Assembly: GCA_021464415.1 (NCBI GenBank)
Contig: CM038469.1
Span: 18,929,901 to 18,993,900 of the forward strand
Length of the DNA stretch: 64,000 nucleotides
Reading direction: 5' to 3'
Origin: Lonicera japonica
Taxonomy: Eukaryota > Streptophyta > Magnoliopsida > Dipsacales > Caprifoliaceae
Shown here: positions 1 through 10,690 of the stretch, one piece after another
Numbering within the stretch: the first letter of the stretch is position 1
Layout: each line of letters opens with the position of its first letter
The notes under the pieces: generated by a model
What the model saw: only the letters and a program-made list of their open reading frames with translations
What the model was told of the DNA's origin: nothing
The model's database searches: none
Translations under genes and position numbers: made by a program

Positions 1-1809
1 GTAGAAGGTGAATTACTAGCTGAATGTGGTGACCCAAGCGTGCGAGCGAATATATTTCGAACTAGATGCCTCGTGCAAGAGAAGGTGTGTAGTTTGATAA
101 TTGATGGGGGAGTTTACTCAAACTTTGCTAGCACAACAATGATTGAGAAGTTGAAACTGCCTACGTTCAAGCACCCGTGTCCTTATAAGTTGCAATGGCT
201 GAATGATAATGGAGTGATAAGGGTGAACGAGCAAGTGCTTATTTCTCTTGCCATTGGAAAGTACAAGGATGAAGTTTTATGCGATGTGGTTCCAATGCAA
301 GCCAGCCACATTATTTTGGGTCGACAATGGCAACTTGATAGGCAAGCCAATTACAATGGCGTTTCCAATAAATACTCTTTCAAGATGAATGAGAGAACCG
401 TTACTCTTGTTCCATTGCCACCAAAGCAAGCTCATGAAGATCAAATGAAGTTACAAAAGGAGAGTGATCAAAAGAGAGAGAGTGCGCGAAAACAAGAGAA
501 AAATGGTGAAGGAGTGGAAAGGAAAGAGAGCGAAGATGAAAAGAAAGAAGGAGAGAGAAAAATAAAAGAGAGTAATGAAAAGAGAGAGGCTGAGGTAAAA
601 GAGAGAGAAAAAGAAAATTCAGTGATCTCTAGTGAGAATGAGTTTGAAAAAGACTTGAGTGAAGTGAGGGAGATTAAGGAAAAAAAGAGTGAATCGGAGG
701 AAGAATTTTCAAATACTAACAATTTTAATCCCGTTTTGCCTATATCTATTGTGTCTTATTTGCAGGGCGTTGGAGATCAACACCAAGGAAAAGTTGAGTT
801 GGAACATAGACAGCAAGCTTTAAAGCAAGGTGTTGATGAACTTGAATTGGAAAGTTGTTGCCCAAAGAAGCTTATGGGATTCAAAACTGAGCGTGGATTG
901 TTTGAATGGGTAACTAACCCTGTGAATTTGAATAATGCTTTTGTGAGTTTAAATAATCAAAATTTTGAGCCATTCTTGGGAAAAATTGTTTTGAAAGGCT
1001 TTGATCATTGGAATATCACATTGTCATGTAACAATAGTAGTTTGAATTGTTACATATCGATTAGTCAATTGCTTATGATGAATTTTGATGCGCTAATCGC
1101 TAACCTCAAGAAGTGCACTCTTGGCACGAATGAGACTATGTTTCTTTGCTTTTATGAGAGTGTTGTAGGTAAGCCGGATTTAGCGGGGGAGTTGAATAGC
1201 ATGGCAGCCATAGAGAGTGAAAGAAATATGGAGATTAGTTACGGAGGAGATCAAGGAATTTCCAAGGCAGCCATGGAAGCGAGGAGGATCTTTGCAAAGG
1301 GAAGAGAAGAGATTCTAGCCAAAGAACCGGAGTTGGAAGTTGATGAAGTGGAGCATGTAGACTTCATTGGTGTGGACAACTATGATTTCCATCCGAATTA
1401 TCAGCCGGGAAGTTTCTTCAATGAACTAAAGATGATCGAGTTGAAGCATAGCCTCAAGTTCGATGAATTCCGTTTGTCAAAGAAGGCCAAGCTGCAAATT
1501 GGAAGATGTGGGTTGAATCAAACAAAGCTTAGCAAAGATTCGAGGACGAATCTTCTTGAAGAAGAGGGGTATGATATGATCCGGTCTAGCTTCAATTTCT
1601 ATTCAACCATGGTGGTTTGTGGCATTCTAAATGATGATCCGCACATGATGAATCACAAGGATAGAGCATGGAAATTCAAATGGAATTTTATAGAATTTCA
1701 CATGCTTGAAGCAAGGAGCTTAAATGATAATCATACATTTAATGGAGTTCCTAAGGACTGGGCGTGGAAGTTCAAGAGGTTAAAACGGCAAGGAGTCCCA
1801 GTGGAATAA
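1..1809 (+). CDS. Ty3/gypsy-type gag-protease fragment without reverse transcriptase (element J), 5' partial
   Basis: The frame is already open at base 1, so the true start lies upstream; about 602 residues are visible and the stop is TAA at 1807-1809. The N-terminal part is a retroviral-type aspartic protease: an IIDGG active-site loop near residue 35 (DGG in place of D-S/T-G) and an HIILGRQW flap-side motif near residue 102, both typical of plant gypsy polyproteins. A Lys/Glu-rich, probably coiled, linker follows at about residues 133-230. Pol should come next, but no reverse transcriptase is seen. The last 330 or so residues, ending in two WKFK-containing segments, resemble nothing I recognise. 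An LTR-like sequence follows directly. I infer a non-autonomous or rearranged element; the origin of the C-terminal segment is unknown. Confidence 0.75.
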   Translation, partial: VEGELLAECGDPSVRANIFRTRCLVQEKVCSLIIDGGVYSNFASTTMIEKLKLPTFKHPCPYKLQWLNDNGVIRVNEQVLISLAIGKYKDEVLCDVVPMQASHIILGRQWQLDRQANYNGVSNKYSFKMNERTVTLVPLPPKQAHEDQMKLQKESDQKRESARKQEKNGEGVERKESEDEKKEGERKIKESNEKREAEVKEREKENSVISSENEFEKDLSEVREIKEKKSESEEEFSNTNNFNPVLPISIVSYLQGVGDQHQGKVELEHRQQALKQGVDELELESCCPKKLMGFKTERGLFEWVTNPVNLNNAFVSLNNQNFEPFLGKIVLKGFDHWNITLSCNNSSLNCYISISQLLMMNFDALIANLKKCTLGTNETMFLCFYESVVGKPDLAGELNSMAAIESERNMEISYGGDQGISKAAMEARRIFAKGREEILAKEPELEVDEVEHVDFIGVDNYDFHPNYQPGSFFNELKMIELKHSLKFDEFRLSKKAKLQIGRCGLNQTKLSKDSRTNLLEEEGYDMIRSSFNFYSTMVVCGILNDDPHMMNHKDRAWKFKWNFIEFHMLEARSLNDNHTFNGVPKDWAWKFKRLKRQGVPVE

Positions 1810-1814
1810 TCTAG

Positions 1815-2343
1815 AAGATATTAATTTAAATTGTTTTTAAATTAATAGGGCTTCTTGAGTCTCATTATTCAATTAGGAATTAGAATTAGTAGTTTCCTTT
1901 TTGAATATTTTCCTTATTGTCTTATTATTAATTTCCTTATTGTGTTAGGATTATTCTAGAAGTTATTTTCCTTTTCTAAGTAGGAATTAGTTTCCTTTTT
2001 GAATTAGGATTCTAGTTTTGTTTCTCCTATTTAAAGGAGGCACATTATTGTTTTAAAAATTAAGTTTTGATGATTAATTAAATTGAGAGCTTTCTCTTTG
2101 TGTTCTTTAAGAGCATGTTGAACATGTTGAATTGAATAAATTCAATTGTTCTTGACTTATCAATCTAGCAATCATACTAGATTGTGGCGTCATTCATTAT
2201 ACCGAGGTTCGCGCTTCTTTAAGCGTTGGGTTGAGGTTCCATCTTCCATCTTTTCGACGTATTCCAAGGTTCTTGCTACGTTTGTAGTTCAAGGGTTGAG
2301 GATCCATTAGCCTGGCTAGGAAAGACGATCCGGGTTCGCGTCA
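1815..2343 (+). repeat. Probable 3' LTR of element J
   Basis: AT-rich sequence with repeated TTAGGAATTAGTTTCCTTTTT-like blocks leads to a TATA-like CCTATTTAAAGGAGG near 2027. A GC-richer leader follows, with short repeats such as CAAGGTTCTTGCTACG, as in plant gypsy LTRs placed just behind pol. No second LTR is in the window, so both ends are estimates. The sequence after about 2350 belongs to another family, which puts the LTR end near GTCA at 2340-2343. Confidence 0.5.
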
Positions 2344-2349
2344 GAAAGG

Positions 2350-5040
2350 CAAACCATGGCGGTATCCCTTAATATCGATATGTTTTCATGCGATAGATAC
2401 TTCTACCGTTAGAATACTTGGGAAATGGGAGAATAGTGGAATGAGATGTTTGCTTGTCTTGGCAGCATCAATCCACTAAAATTTTATTCTTCACTTATTT
2501 TGACCTCCTTTGGTAACCGACTCATTCCTTGGCTCCTATTCCTCTCTTTTTCAAATGCTTATTCGTGTTCAGAACTAGTTTTACCTCACGATTAGCTACA
2601 GGCGACTAATGGATTATACCTTCGTCATCCACCGGCCAACGGTTGACTATCTTATAAATCGTTAGTCTTCTGTCGCCAACGGGGATTAGAACATGGTAAA
2701 CCTTTGTCAGGTAGCCATTAAAGTTCCATTCCTTGAGTTCACCATATTCTCCCTCTTTTTGATTTTCATGTGGGGTGAGCCTCATATATGATCAACGTTG
2801 GAATCCCAAACTAGTACAGTTGTACTCGAGCATGTAAATTCTGAGTTACGAGAGAGAATACGTCAACTAGTCTTAGTTTGAGTGATGTGGTAATAGAATG
2901 AATAGAGCACTAGAATTCGCTTCGTGTGAGGACCAACATGCATTCTACGTGTGCTTCATCTTTAGTGAAACAGTAGAATTTCCTAAAGTCGGATGAGGAA
3001 TTAGAATGTATGATCGAATTTTACTAAGCCTTCAAATCCTTAGAGCTCAGATTTGGATAAGGAAGGGATAAAGATTCTTATGTGATTCCGGCCCCTAGAG
3101 TATGTTTGTGACGGCCGCACTCCCTTAGGGAAGATTGAATCTACCAGGGGAAACTTGTTTAATGCTTTAGTCTCTATAGGCCCACGTGTCCTTTTTTGAC
3201 CATCTCTATAAGAATGAGTATTTCTCCATGAACTCACTTAGGGTGGAATAGTTGACTACGCATTCAACTTAAGCATAGTTTTATTTCCTTATAGTTTGGA
3301 TGATTTATCAGAGTGACACACCAGAAGAGTGCTGGATTTTTAAGCTATAATTTTTGTTAGTTTGAACCATTAGTAAATAGTCTTATAAATGTGATGTAGA
3401 AACCCGTTAGTGAGCGATTAAATGACTTTGGCTTTAGGACCTTTCTTGTATCGAGTTAGTGTGCTATCACCAAAATCCAAACAGATCATTAGTTGATCCT
3501 TACGATCAATGAAGTCGAGATTAATGTTGTAAGAAGATCATTTTTTTTACCATCCTAGGTGGATACAAATTTAGGGTGGTGTGTGATCAACGGCATGGAG
3601 AACCATGACAGGGAAGATTAATGCGCATGCCTGAAAGTTTTGAGTTGAGTAATTTGTTTCTTTTATGTTTGAGCCTTAGAGACTAGTGTTAGAATCATGA
3701 TAGAATTATTCTACGTTCCTCAAGGTTAAAGTGAAGCGTAAGCTAGTGTTTCGAGTGAAGCCCTCTAGCATTTTCATGAGTCAAGCTTGGAGGCCAAGGC
3801 GGTGCTCCGAAAAATTCCAAAGCCATTTCTATTACGGTTTGTGACCAATCCTCTAAGGAGGGGGGTTAGTGTTTAACTGCATAGTCAAATCCAGTTTTCT
3901 TTGTGATTCCTTTTGCTTGGTATGTTTTTGATTAGCAGTACATAATTCTAATCGTCACTCGCTTGGAATGGATTCATAGCGAACCTTCCAAATTCTAATT
4001 TCTGGTAAGGAGGTTATAACGGGTCTAATGTAAGAATTCGAGTTTCTTTTTTTCCTTGTTTGGTTGAGTTATAAGGAGTAACTCAATTCTAAACACAAAA
4101 TTTAGACGTATAGAGAAGGACGACAGATGATGAACTAGGTTTGTGGAATTGTATCGCGAACTTGTTTCCTTCCATAGCACAACCATTGGTGCACTCTTAT
4201 ATGTGATAGTACTACACATGTCAAGTTGTACCACAAATGGTTCATAGTCTGGTTACAAAGCGGTTACTTGTTAGTAAATCCGTGAGGGTGATTCTCGAAG
4301 GAGTCCGGCGCTACTATGAGCTTTCAAAAAATCCCCCATCCGTTTAGGAGATTAGGCAACCTCATCTTAGATTGGCCTTGAGTATTTTATACCGTTAGTA
4401 AGATGTGAACTTCATTTCAAGCCTTGTAGTTTAAATTATTTTGTATGGACTCTTCTCATGGGATTCATGCGAAAGGAAACTTTACTCCTTGTGTGGGTAA
4501 TCATTGTATGATTGGGAGTTTATATAGATTCATGGGCAAATTCTATTACTTTATTTTAATGGATGAGTTAAGGTATGCCTAGGATATAGTCAAGCTTTTC
4601 CTTTTATTGCCATTTGTAATGATAGGGAAATTTGAAACCTTAGAATTTCACTCAACGTGAATCTTCATTTCGGACCAAGCCCATAGGGTTATTGAGACGA
4701 GGAAACCTGATTACCGGATAGTGAGAATTATTTTGATTGACGAGATTATGACTCATGGATGGGTGTTAGGGAGCCTTAGTTCTTTTCACTTAGTACTTGA
4801 TACATTTGGAATTGTGGATAATGGATTATGGTATGTAAGACTTCTCGATTGGTAATCCATGTTGTGCGTTCGATGATCGTTCATTTCATTTTGATACTCG
4901 GATTGAGTTTCATTTCGAGTGTGGCTGTGTTTCCTCTTTTAAGGAAGGGAAACAACATGCAATTTTTGAAATCTATGCAAACTTGGGTTTTTTTTACCTA
5001 TAACTTCGAAAATTGCATGTTCATAGGGTTTGGGGGTGTT
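2350..5040 (+). mobile_element. Decayed internal region of an A/E-family retroelement (element G)
   Basis: By eye this follows the interior of element A. The landmark TTTTCATGCGATAGATACTTCTACCGTTAG near 2383 matches A at 10780-10806, and the stretches on solving the 'not yet divided' rows about GACTAATGGATTATA (2606) match A at 10995. Only short random ORFs occur. It was probably interrupted on the left by element J. The boundary with the following LTR is blurred and no polypurine tract survives. Confidence 0.55.
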
Positions 5041-6564
5041 TTCTTGTGATTATTTGGTTGACTTGCATTTCATATAACTCCATTACGATTTTTATACAAA
5101 AACCCCTAATTTATATGTTGATTTCGAAGAGATTTGTATGAAACCTTCACCTACAGATACGATAATGAATAGTAATTTATGATATGTATATATATGGAGT
5201 TATACATGGATTTGAAGGTATGATTTGGCAATAGTTACTTGTATTTGTGATATTGTTGTTCTACTATGGCTATTAGTTCACTATTTATTGGATATTTTTA
5301 GTTATTTAGCCAGTCCGTAACTACGCTGGGCAAGTTTACAAGTTTATTTTGAATAAACCATGTGTTGGTACCACAAAGGGGAGTTTATAGTGAACCTAAA
5401 TATTATAAAAATATATGCTATACTTGGCTTAGCGCCAATTGGACGAAAACTCGTGAAATTCCCTAAAGTGCTGGTGTTCTTAACTAAGCCACTAGTTGAC
5501 GGACTTGGCGTATTTGGTTTCTAGTACAGCAGCAATATGATAGTAAATAAAGAAGAGAATATAGATAAATAATTGAATTTATATGTAATGTATGTAAATA
5601 TATATTAAGTATGTGCTTTGGGTATAATTAAATTGTTTGACGAGAAAAGCGTTTGATTACGTATATGGTATTTGTGAGTGAAGGCTTTATAAGTGTGGTT
5701 TACATTTTCTATATATGGGTTGGCTAGTTGATGGATTTCGGTATGAACTGTTATGTTGTTTTATTTGGCACAACTGTTCATTTGTGGATTAAACACTTAG
5801 AATGCTTCGATATATTATTGTGCTAGTCCATGATAGATCCCAGGTTTGTTCCCTAAAGGTTGGGGACGTAAGTTGGGACAGAGCGCTCCTGGGTGAAAGA
5901 CCCGAAACCGTGCACGAAAAATAACAGGAGGCCCTGCTACCGCGTGGTTGAAATGCCACGAAATGCAGACCTGGTTGTATTCTTGGATAATCGCAGATTA
6001 TCGAGACGATTGTCTCGGATGATATACGTTTAGATGATGCAATTGTTGTGCCAAGTTCTACAAACTAGCCAACGGTTTTACATATATACGTATATGAGTT
6101 GGAAGTACATACTTTCTTGCTATGGATTATTTCTATCTCAACGATACTTATTTTACCGTAAGTATGAGTTTTACAAATATATTATTTTATCAGTGCAATT
6201 TCAACTGTATTTTCAAGTGATCTCTATCTTATTATATGTTGGGGATGGGAAAGCGTTGCCACACATATTATAAAATGATCTTCGTAGTATTGATACTATA
6301 AATCTATGTGGTTGGATATGAATCTATGTGAATATGGAGTTTGTTTCAAAGGCTTTTGAAACTTACATTGTTATATACAGGTTTTTGGAATAATTAAATT
6401 TATAGACTCCACATGCCAATTTTGTTTTCTAAACTGGAATTTTACACAAGAAATGTTTTGGATATTGTTTAAATTGTTTTAATTTAATCCCGCCGTCGCA
6501 TACGGCACCGTGATTAACCGGGTCCCAAAGGTGAAAATCTCGGAACGGGATTCGGGGCATCACA
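5041..6564 (+). repeat. 3' part of an LTR of element G
   Basis: It ends in the family terminus, with a GTGATTAACCGGGTCCC block followed by TTCGGGGCATCACA at 6551-6564. The run from about 5100 aligns with the A LTR from about 9170 (AAAACCC...GATACGATA). It also holds an internal block near 5880-5960 (CCGTGCACGAAAAATAACAGG) matching solo LTR D near 34970. The promoter half, where the palindrome cassette would sit, is missing. Confidence 0.6.
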
Positions 6565-6758
6565 ATAATACTCTAGCTTATAATAGGATTCTCACAAAGT
6601 AACATGAAATTATAATAAGAACAAGTATAAATCAAGAAAACTAAGCATAAATCTCAACCCACAACCCCATACATGTGTATATCAACAAGCCTTAAAAGGA
6701 AACCCCCAATTTGTAGTGCAAAATCAACATGCATCACATAATAGTTTGAAAACAAGTT
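6565..6758 (-). repeat. Left remnant of LTR F
   Basis: This short AT-rich piece resembles the equivalent part of the E LTR (AATCTCAACCCACAACCCCATACATGTG near 6650, compared with 23565-23590). It lies between the end of LTR G and the start of solo LTR D2. Its last five bases AAGTT (6754-6758) are repeated after D2 at 26742-26746, so the sequence was continuous with 26747-27544 before D2 inserted. Confidence 0.6.
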
Positions 6759-8614
6759 TATGACGCCCCAAATCCCGCTCTGAGATTTTCACCTCCAGGA
6801 CCCGGTTAATCACGGATGCCGTGCGCGGCGGCGCGATTAAAATATAAAAACGACAACTTTTAAAAACTCTCTTAAGAAAATATGATCCATAAAAAATCAT
6901 GTTTTCAAAAAAATTCGGCATGTGGAGTTTGTTCAGATGGCAAACTACCCTGTAAAAATTAAAACATTTATATACAAGTACCAATACAAACAATCCACAT
7001 TATAACCACTCCATATATGAATCCTATTTGTACAAGTTTACCAAAATATAATTTATACATAAAACCATGGTTCATATACAATATACTAAAATCAAAACAA
7101 ATATATAACACGGTCCTTCTCATGAAGGACCAGGATCGATCCAAAGTCATCAGAGGCTTCTATACTCGAGTATCACGTGCCATCCCAAAAGCAGAACCTG
7201 CAAAACTACTGAAAGGAGGGAATGAGCCAAATACGGGCTCAGTGGGAACTATATAGGTTTTAATAGAAAATAAGTGCTTCATTTTGTTGCAATAGTTTAA
7301 AAACAATGCTTATGCAATGAAACCCACACACACGTGCATGTCGAATCCCACTGGGAATCCTATCCTAGCCACTGGAAGCCAACTACCCAATCGACCAATC
7401 ACGTCCCTAGACTTTCTGTGGAATGGATCTCTACACATTCCTAAGTCACTAATGGAGCGTTGGTATGAAACCGTTTCTTCACAAATAGTAGCTTCCTATT
7501 GTTCGCCATACTATGGCGGAAGGGTTCTAAAATATGCTAAACCAACCTCATGCCATCCGACACGTATACCCGAAGTCGTTTACTAATAGCCAAGCATTTA
7601 TCATTTTTTCTTTGAGATTAGTTCATTATGAATGTCTATGCTTGGCCGACTAATAGGCTTTACCTCTCGTTATCCTTACAAGTCATTATGCTACAGTGTC
7701 TCCCATTAAGCTATCCTTTAGCTATGATTACCACTCTAATTATTAGTAATTTATGTTCATTATGATCAAGGCAACTCTCTAAATTATCGACAAGTATTCT
7801 CACGCTCGTATCTCTTGTCTAAGGGCCAATAGTCATTATAACTTTCCACTTTATGCGTTAGTATATTATGAGTGGCCATTGCTTTCCTATGTGTTTTATA
7901 ATCAGTCCGATCATGTCCGAAATCAAATAACATGATTCCCATCACATCTGAGGCATTATATACATAAACAACATAGATATGATACAACAATAATAACAAT
8001 AATAATATCCAAACACATCACATCGGTCTGTATCATATCTCTTGCATAATGCCTCAGTTTCACCCCGCAGTCGTCTAGACCCAGAACAACAGATCCCGAA
8101 GGCTCCGAGGATCTTATCAATGTCTCCTCTGAGTTGAGAGTGGCTCAGGTAATTGGTTCTCCAAGTAAGTCATTTGGAGATAACCCATGTGAAACATCCC
8201 GTTTAATCATCTCTCGCAAATCACGGCCTAAGCCGCGTATAAGGCAGAATCGGGCTCCGGATGGCCAAATTGGGTTATGGAAAGGTTGGCATGGTTTGGA
8301 AACTTTGATCAAGTCATATTAACATATTTAAGTGTGTTATAATGACCATAAGTCGTTTCGGGTGGCTTGAACGGAAATCGGTTCAAAAATCACAAGTTTC
8401 GATCCTACGCGATTAAAGATTTTTGCCCGACTTTGAAAGTCGATATCTTCTCCATATGAACTCCAAATGAGTCCCCATTTTTGGCCACATCTTCATCTTA
8501 ATCCCCTCTACAACCTTCGTGTTTTGGACGATACCCAATTCCCACTCCTTAATGATGAAAAATGGGTGCAAAGTCTAGCGGTTGACCAAAACGCTGAAGG
8601 AGCCAAAATATAGC

Positions 8615-8690
8615 CATGTAGTCGACTACATGGTAGTCGACTACATGAAAAGATGTAGTCGACTACATGAGAAGATGTAGTTGACTACAT
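8615..8690 (+). promoter_or_regulatory. Palindrome cassette in A 5' LTR, four copies
   Basis: CATGTAGTCGACTACATG at 8615-8632 is an 18 bp perfect palindrome. It is followed by 8633-8646, ATGTAGTCGACTACAT at 8653-8668 and a one-base variant at 8675-8690 (ATGTAGTTGACTACAT). Spacing is about 20 bp. The array ends 15 bp before the TATA box, so a role in transcription is plausible but inferred. Confidence 0.75.
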
Positions 8691-8705
8691 CGGGCTAGCG
8701 AGGTT

Positions 8706-8714
8706 TTTTATATA
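8706..8714 (+). promoter_or_regulatory. TATA box of A 5' LTR
   Basis: TTTATATAT follows the palindrome array and precedes a pyrimidine-rich leader (TCTTCTTCTCCTCC) where transcription would start. The same arrangement is found in the A 3' LTR near 14840. Confidence 0.6.
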
Positions 8715-10678
8715 TCTTCTTCTCCTCCTTCCTCCTCATTTCACACCCACCACCTTGAGAGCTCTAGAGAAAGAAGTGAGGTCTTATCTTGGAGATGTGT
8801 GAGGGATTAAGCAAGGCCTGTTATTCCACACCAAACCAACATCATCACCATCATCTTCATCATCATTTTCATCTTCCTCTTCCTTAGAAGCCATGGCTAG
8901 GATTTTGAAGAGAAATTGGGGGTTTTTCGCATCTACGCCTTTTCGGCTCGATTCTTCCGAAATACTTCGAGGGATTGACCCTCCTAAGGTGGGAACAATA
9001 CTTTTTAAACTTCTTTTCAACTTATTATAACATATTTACATCAAATCAATCCAAAAGTTAGGGTTTTTCTATAAATGCATGATAATGGGGTTTTGGGATC
9101 AATTTTTCTTGATATTTGGTTTGATTTATACTTGATATGATTATAATTGATGTATTTTATGATAAGCCCCAATTTTTATACTATTTTTGGTAAGATTGGT
9201 ACAAAACCCTTATGTACGGATACGATAGTGTACAGTATACACTACTTCGCATACATAAAATGTTATACTTAGAAATAAAGGTACTTTTGACACGTAGTTA
9301 TGTATGTATGTGATATTGTTGTTACACTAAAGCTATTGGTTTATGAATTATGAGATTTATCACTTGCTAGGCCAGTCCGTAACTATGTTGGTTAAGGCCA
9401 CGAGCTTATTTTGAATAAGTAAAGTATAATGATCATAAGGGGAGTTTTATATTAAAATCTAGGGGTTGTATCAGTATAATATCTCCCTTGGCTTGGTGCC
9501 AAATTTGTGGGAAATACTAAACCCCTAGCATTTGATTTTCTTCTTTGAATAGTATACGGACTTGGCTAGATTAGTTGAAGTGTAACAACACTACCACTAC
9601 AAGTTCTACGTAATATATATATACATACCTAGGTAGATATAAATATATATACATGTACAAGTTTTACAAATATACATGGAATATATGTATATACATATAT
9701 GTATATGTTGTATATACATATCTATATATAGCGTATGCCTTTGTGGCTGAGTGAGGTAGCGTCTAGGTGGATCTAGTAGGTGGTCCCTGCCTTGGGCAGA
9801 AGAAACCGAGTTGCCGACTATCTCTGTGCACAGTAGATGTAAAATCCTAGACGTGAGGATGATATATGATTGAGGTGATAGATCTAGTCGTGGTGTTGTG
9901 GCATATATAGTATGATGATGTATACATACATATATTGCCTTTCTTATACTTTGGGTTGGGGATATTAAATATATACATTTCACGAAAGGTTTTATGTGCA
10001 TTGGCTGCTTCCGAAATATAGTATATATATATTTACACTTTTATATACAAAAAGAAATGTATTTTACTCAGAGGTGATTCATTATAGAGAAGCAGCACAT
10101 AAACTAATTTCATTATAGTACAAAGCATGGCATGCATCATTTCCAACCTATTTTCTTATACAAAACTCTTATAGTTCCCACTGAGCCCATTTGGCTCACT
10201 CCCATTTTCCAAACCATGTTTTGCAGGTGTTCGCGGGAATGGCACGAGTACAAGTCTAGATAGCTTTGATGGACTCTGGTCACCAAAGTCGTTAGGGAAA
10301 CGACTTATGTCTTAGTCTTTAATATGTTCGTATTATATTGTATTAAACTCTTAAACTATATATGTAAAGTTTTATGAGATTGGTACCTGGTTATAGGAAT
10401 TCCTTTGTACTAGAATGTGAATTGCTACTTGGCAAGATATTGATAGAAGTGGAGATATTATTTTACTTAAATTTTGGTGTTGTTTCACAGGAAATGGTTT
10501 TATCAATAGTACAAACTCCACAGGCCAATTTTTTTCTAAAATTAAGGCTTTGTATGGAATTTCCCTTTTATATAAGTTCTATGTTCTATATCATAAAACC
10601 TGTCGTCACATACGACACCGTGACCAACCGGGTCCCGAAGGAGAAATCCTCTAAACTGGATTTCGGGGAGTCACAAGT

Positions 10679-10690
10679 TGGTATCAGAGC
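10679..10690 (+). other. Primer binding site of element A
   Basis: TGGTATCAGAGC, complementary to the 3' end of plant initiator tRNA-Met, lies three bases after the LTR terminus. It is identical to the primer site of element C. Confidence 0.85.

Larger units (their letters stand above)
8188..10675 (+). repeat. 5' LTR of element A
   Basis: 2488 bp bounded by TGTGAAACATCCC and GGGGAGTCACA. The U3 part contains CTACAACCTTCGTGTTTTGG (8509), a four-copy palindrome array and a TATA box. Dinucleotide-rich stretches of TATATACATA fill 9610-9740. Compared with the 3' LTR it lacks about 150 bp around 15810-15960 and has two more palindrome copies, so the two LTRs have diverged by indels as well as substitutions. 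Confidence 0.8.

Noticed and set aside
468..722. Minus-strand 84-codon frame opposite the gag-protease ORF
   Set aside because: Mirror of a Lys/Glu-rich low-complexity coding stretch, giving Ser/Phe/Leu only.
8615..8690. Regular palindromic repeats that resemble a small CRISPR array
   Set aside because: Plant nuclear LTR context, spacers of only a few bases, no cas genes.
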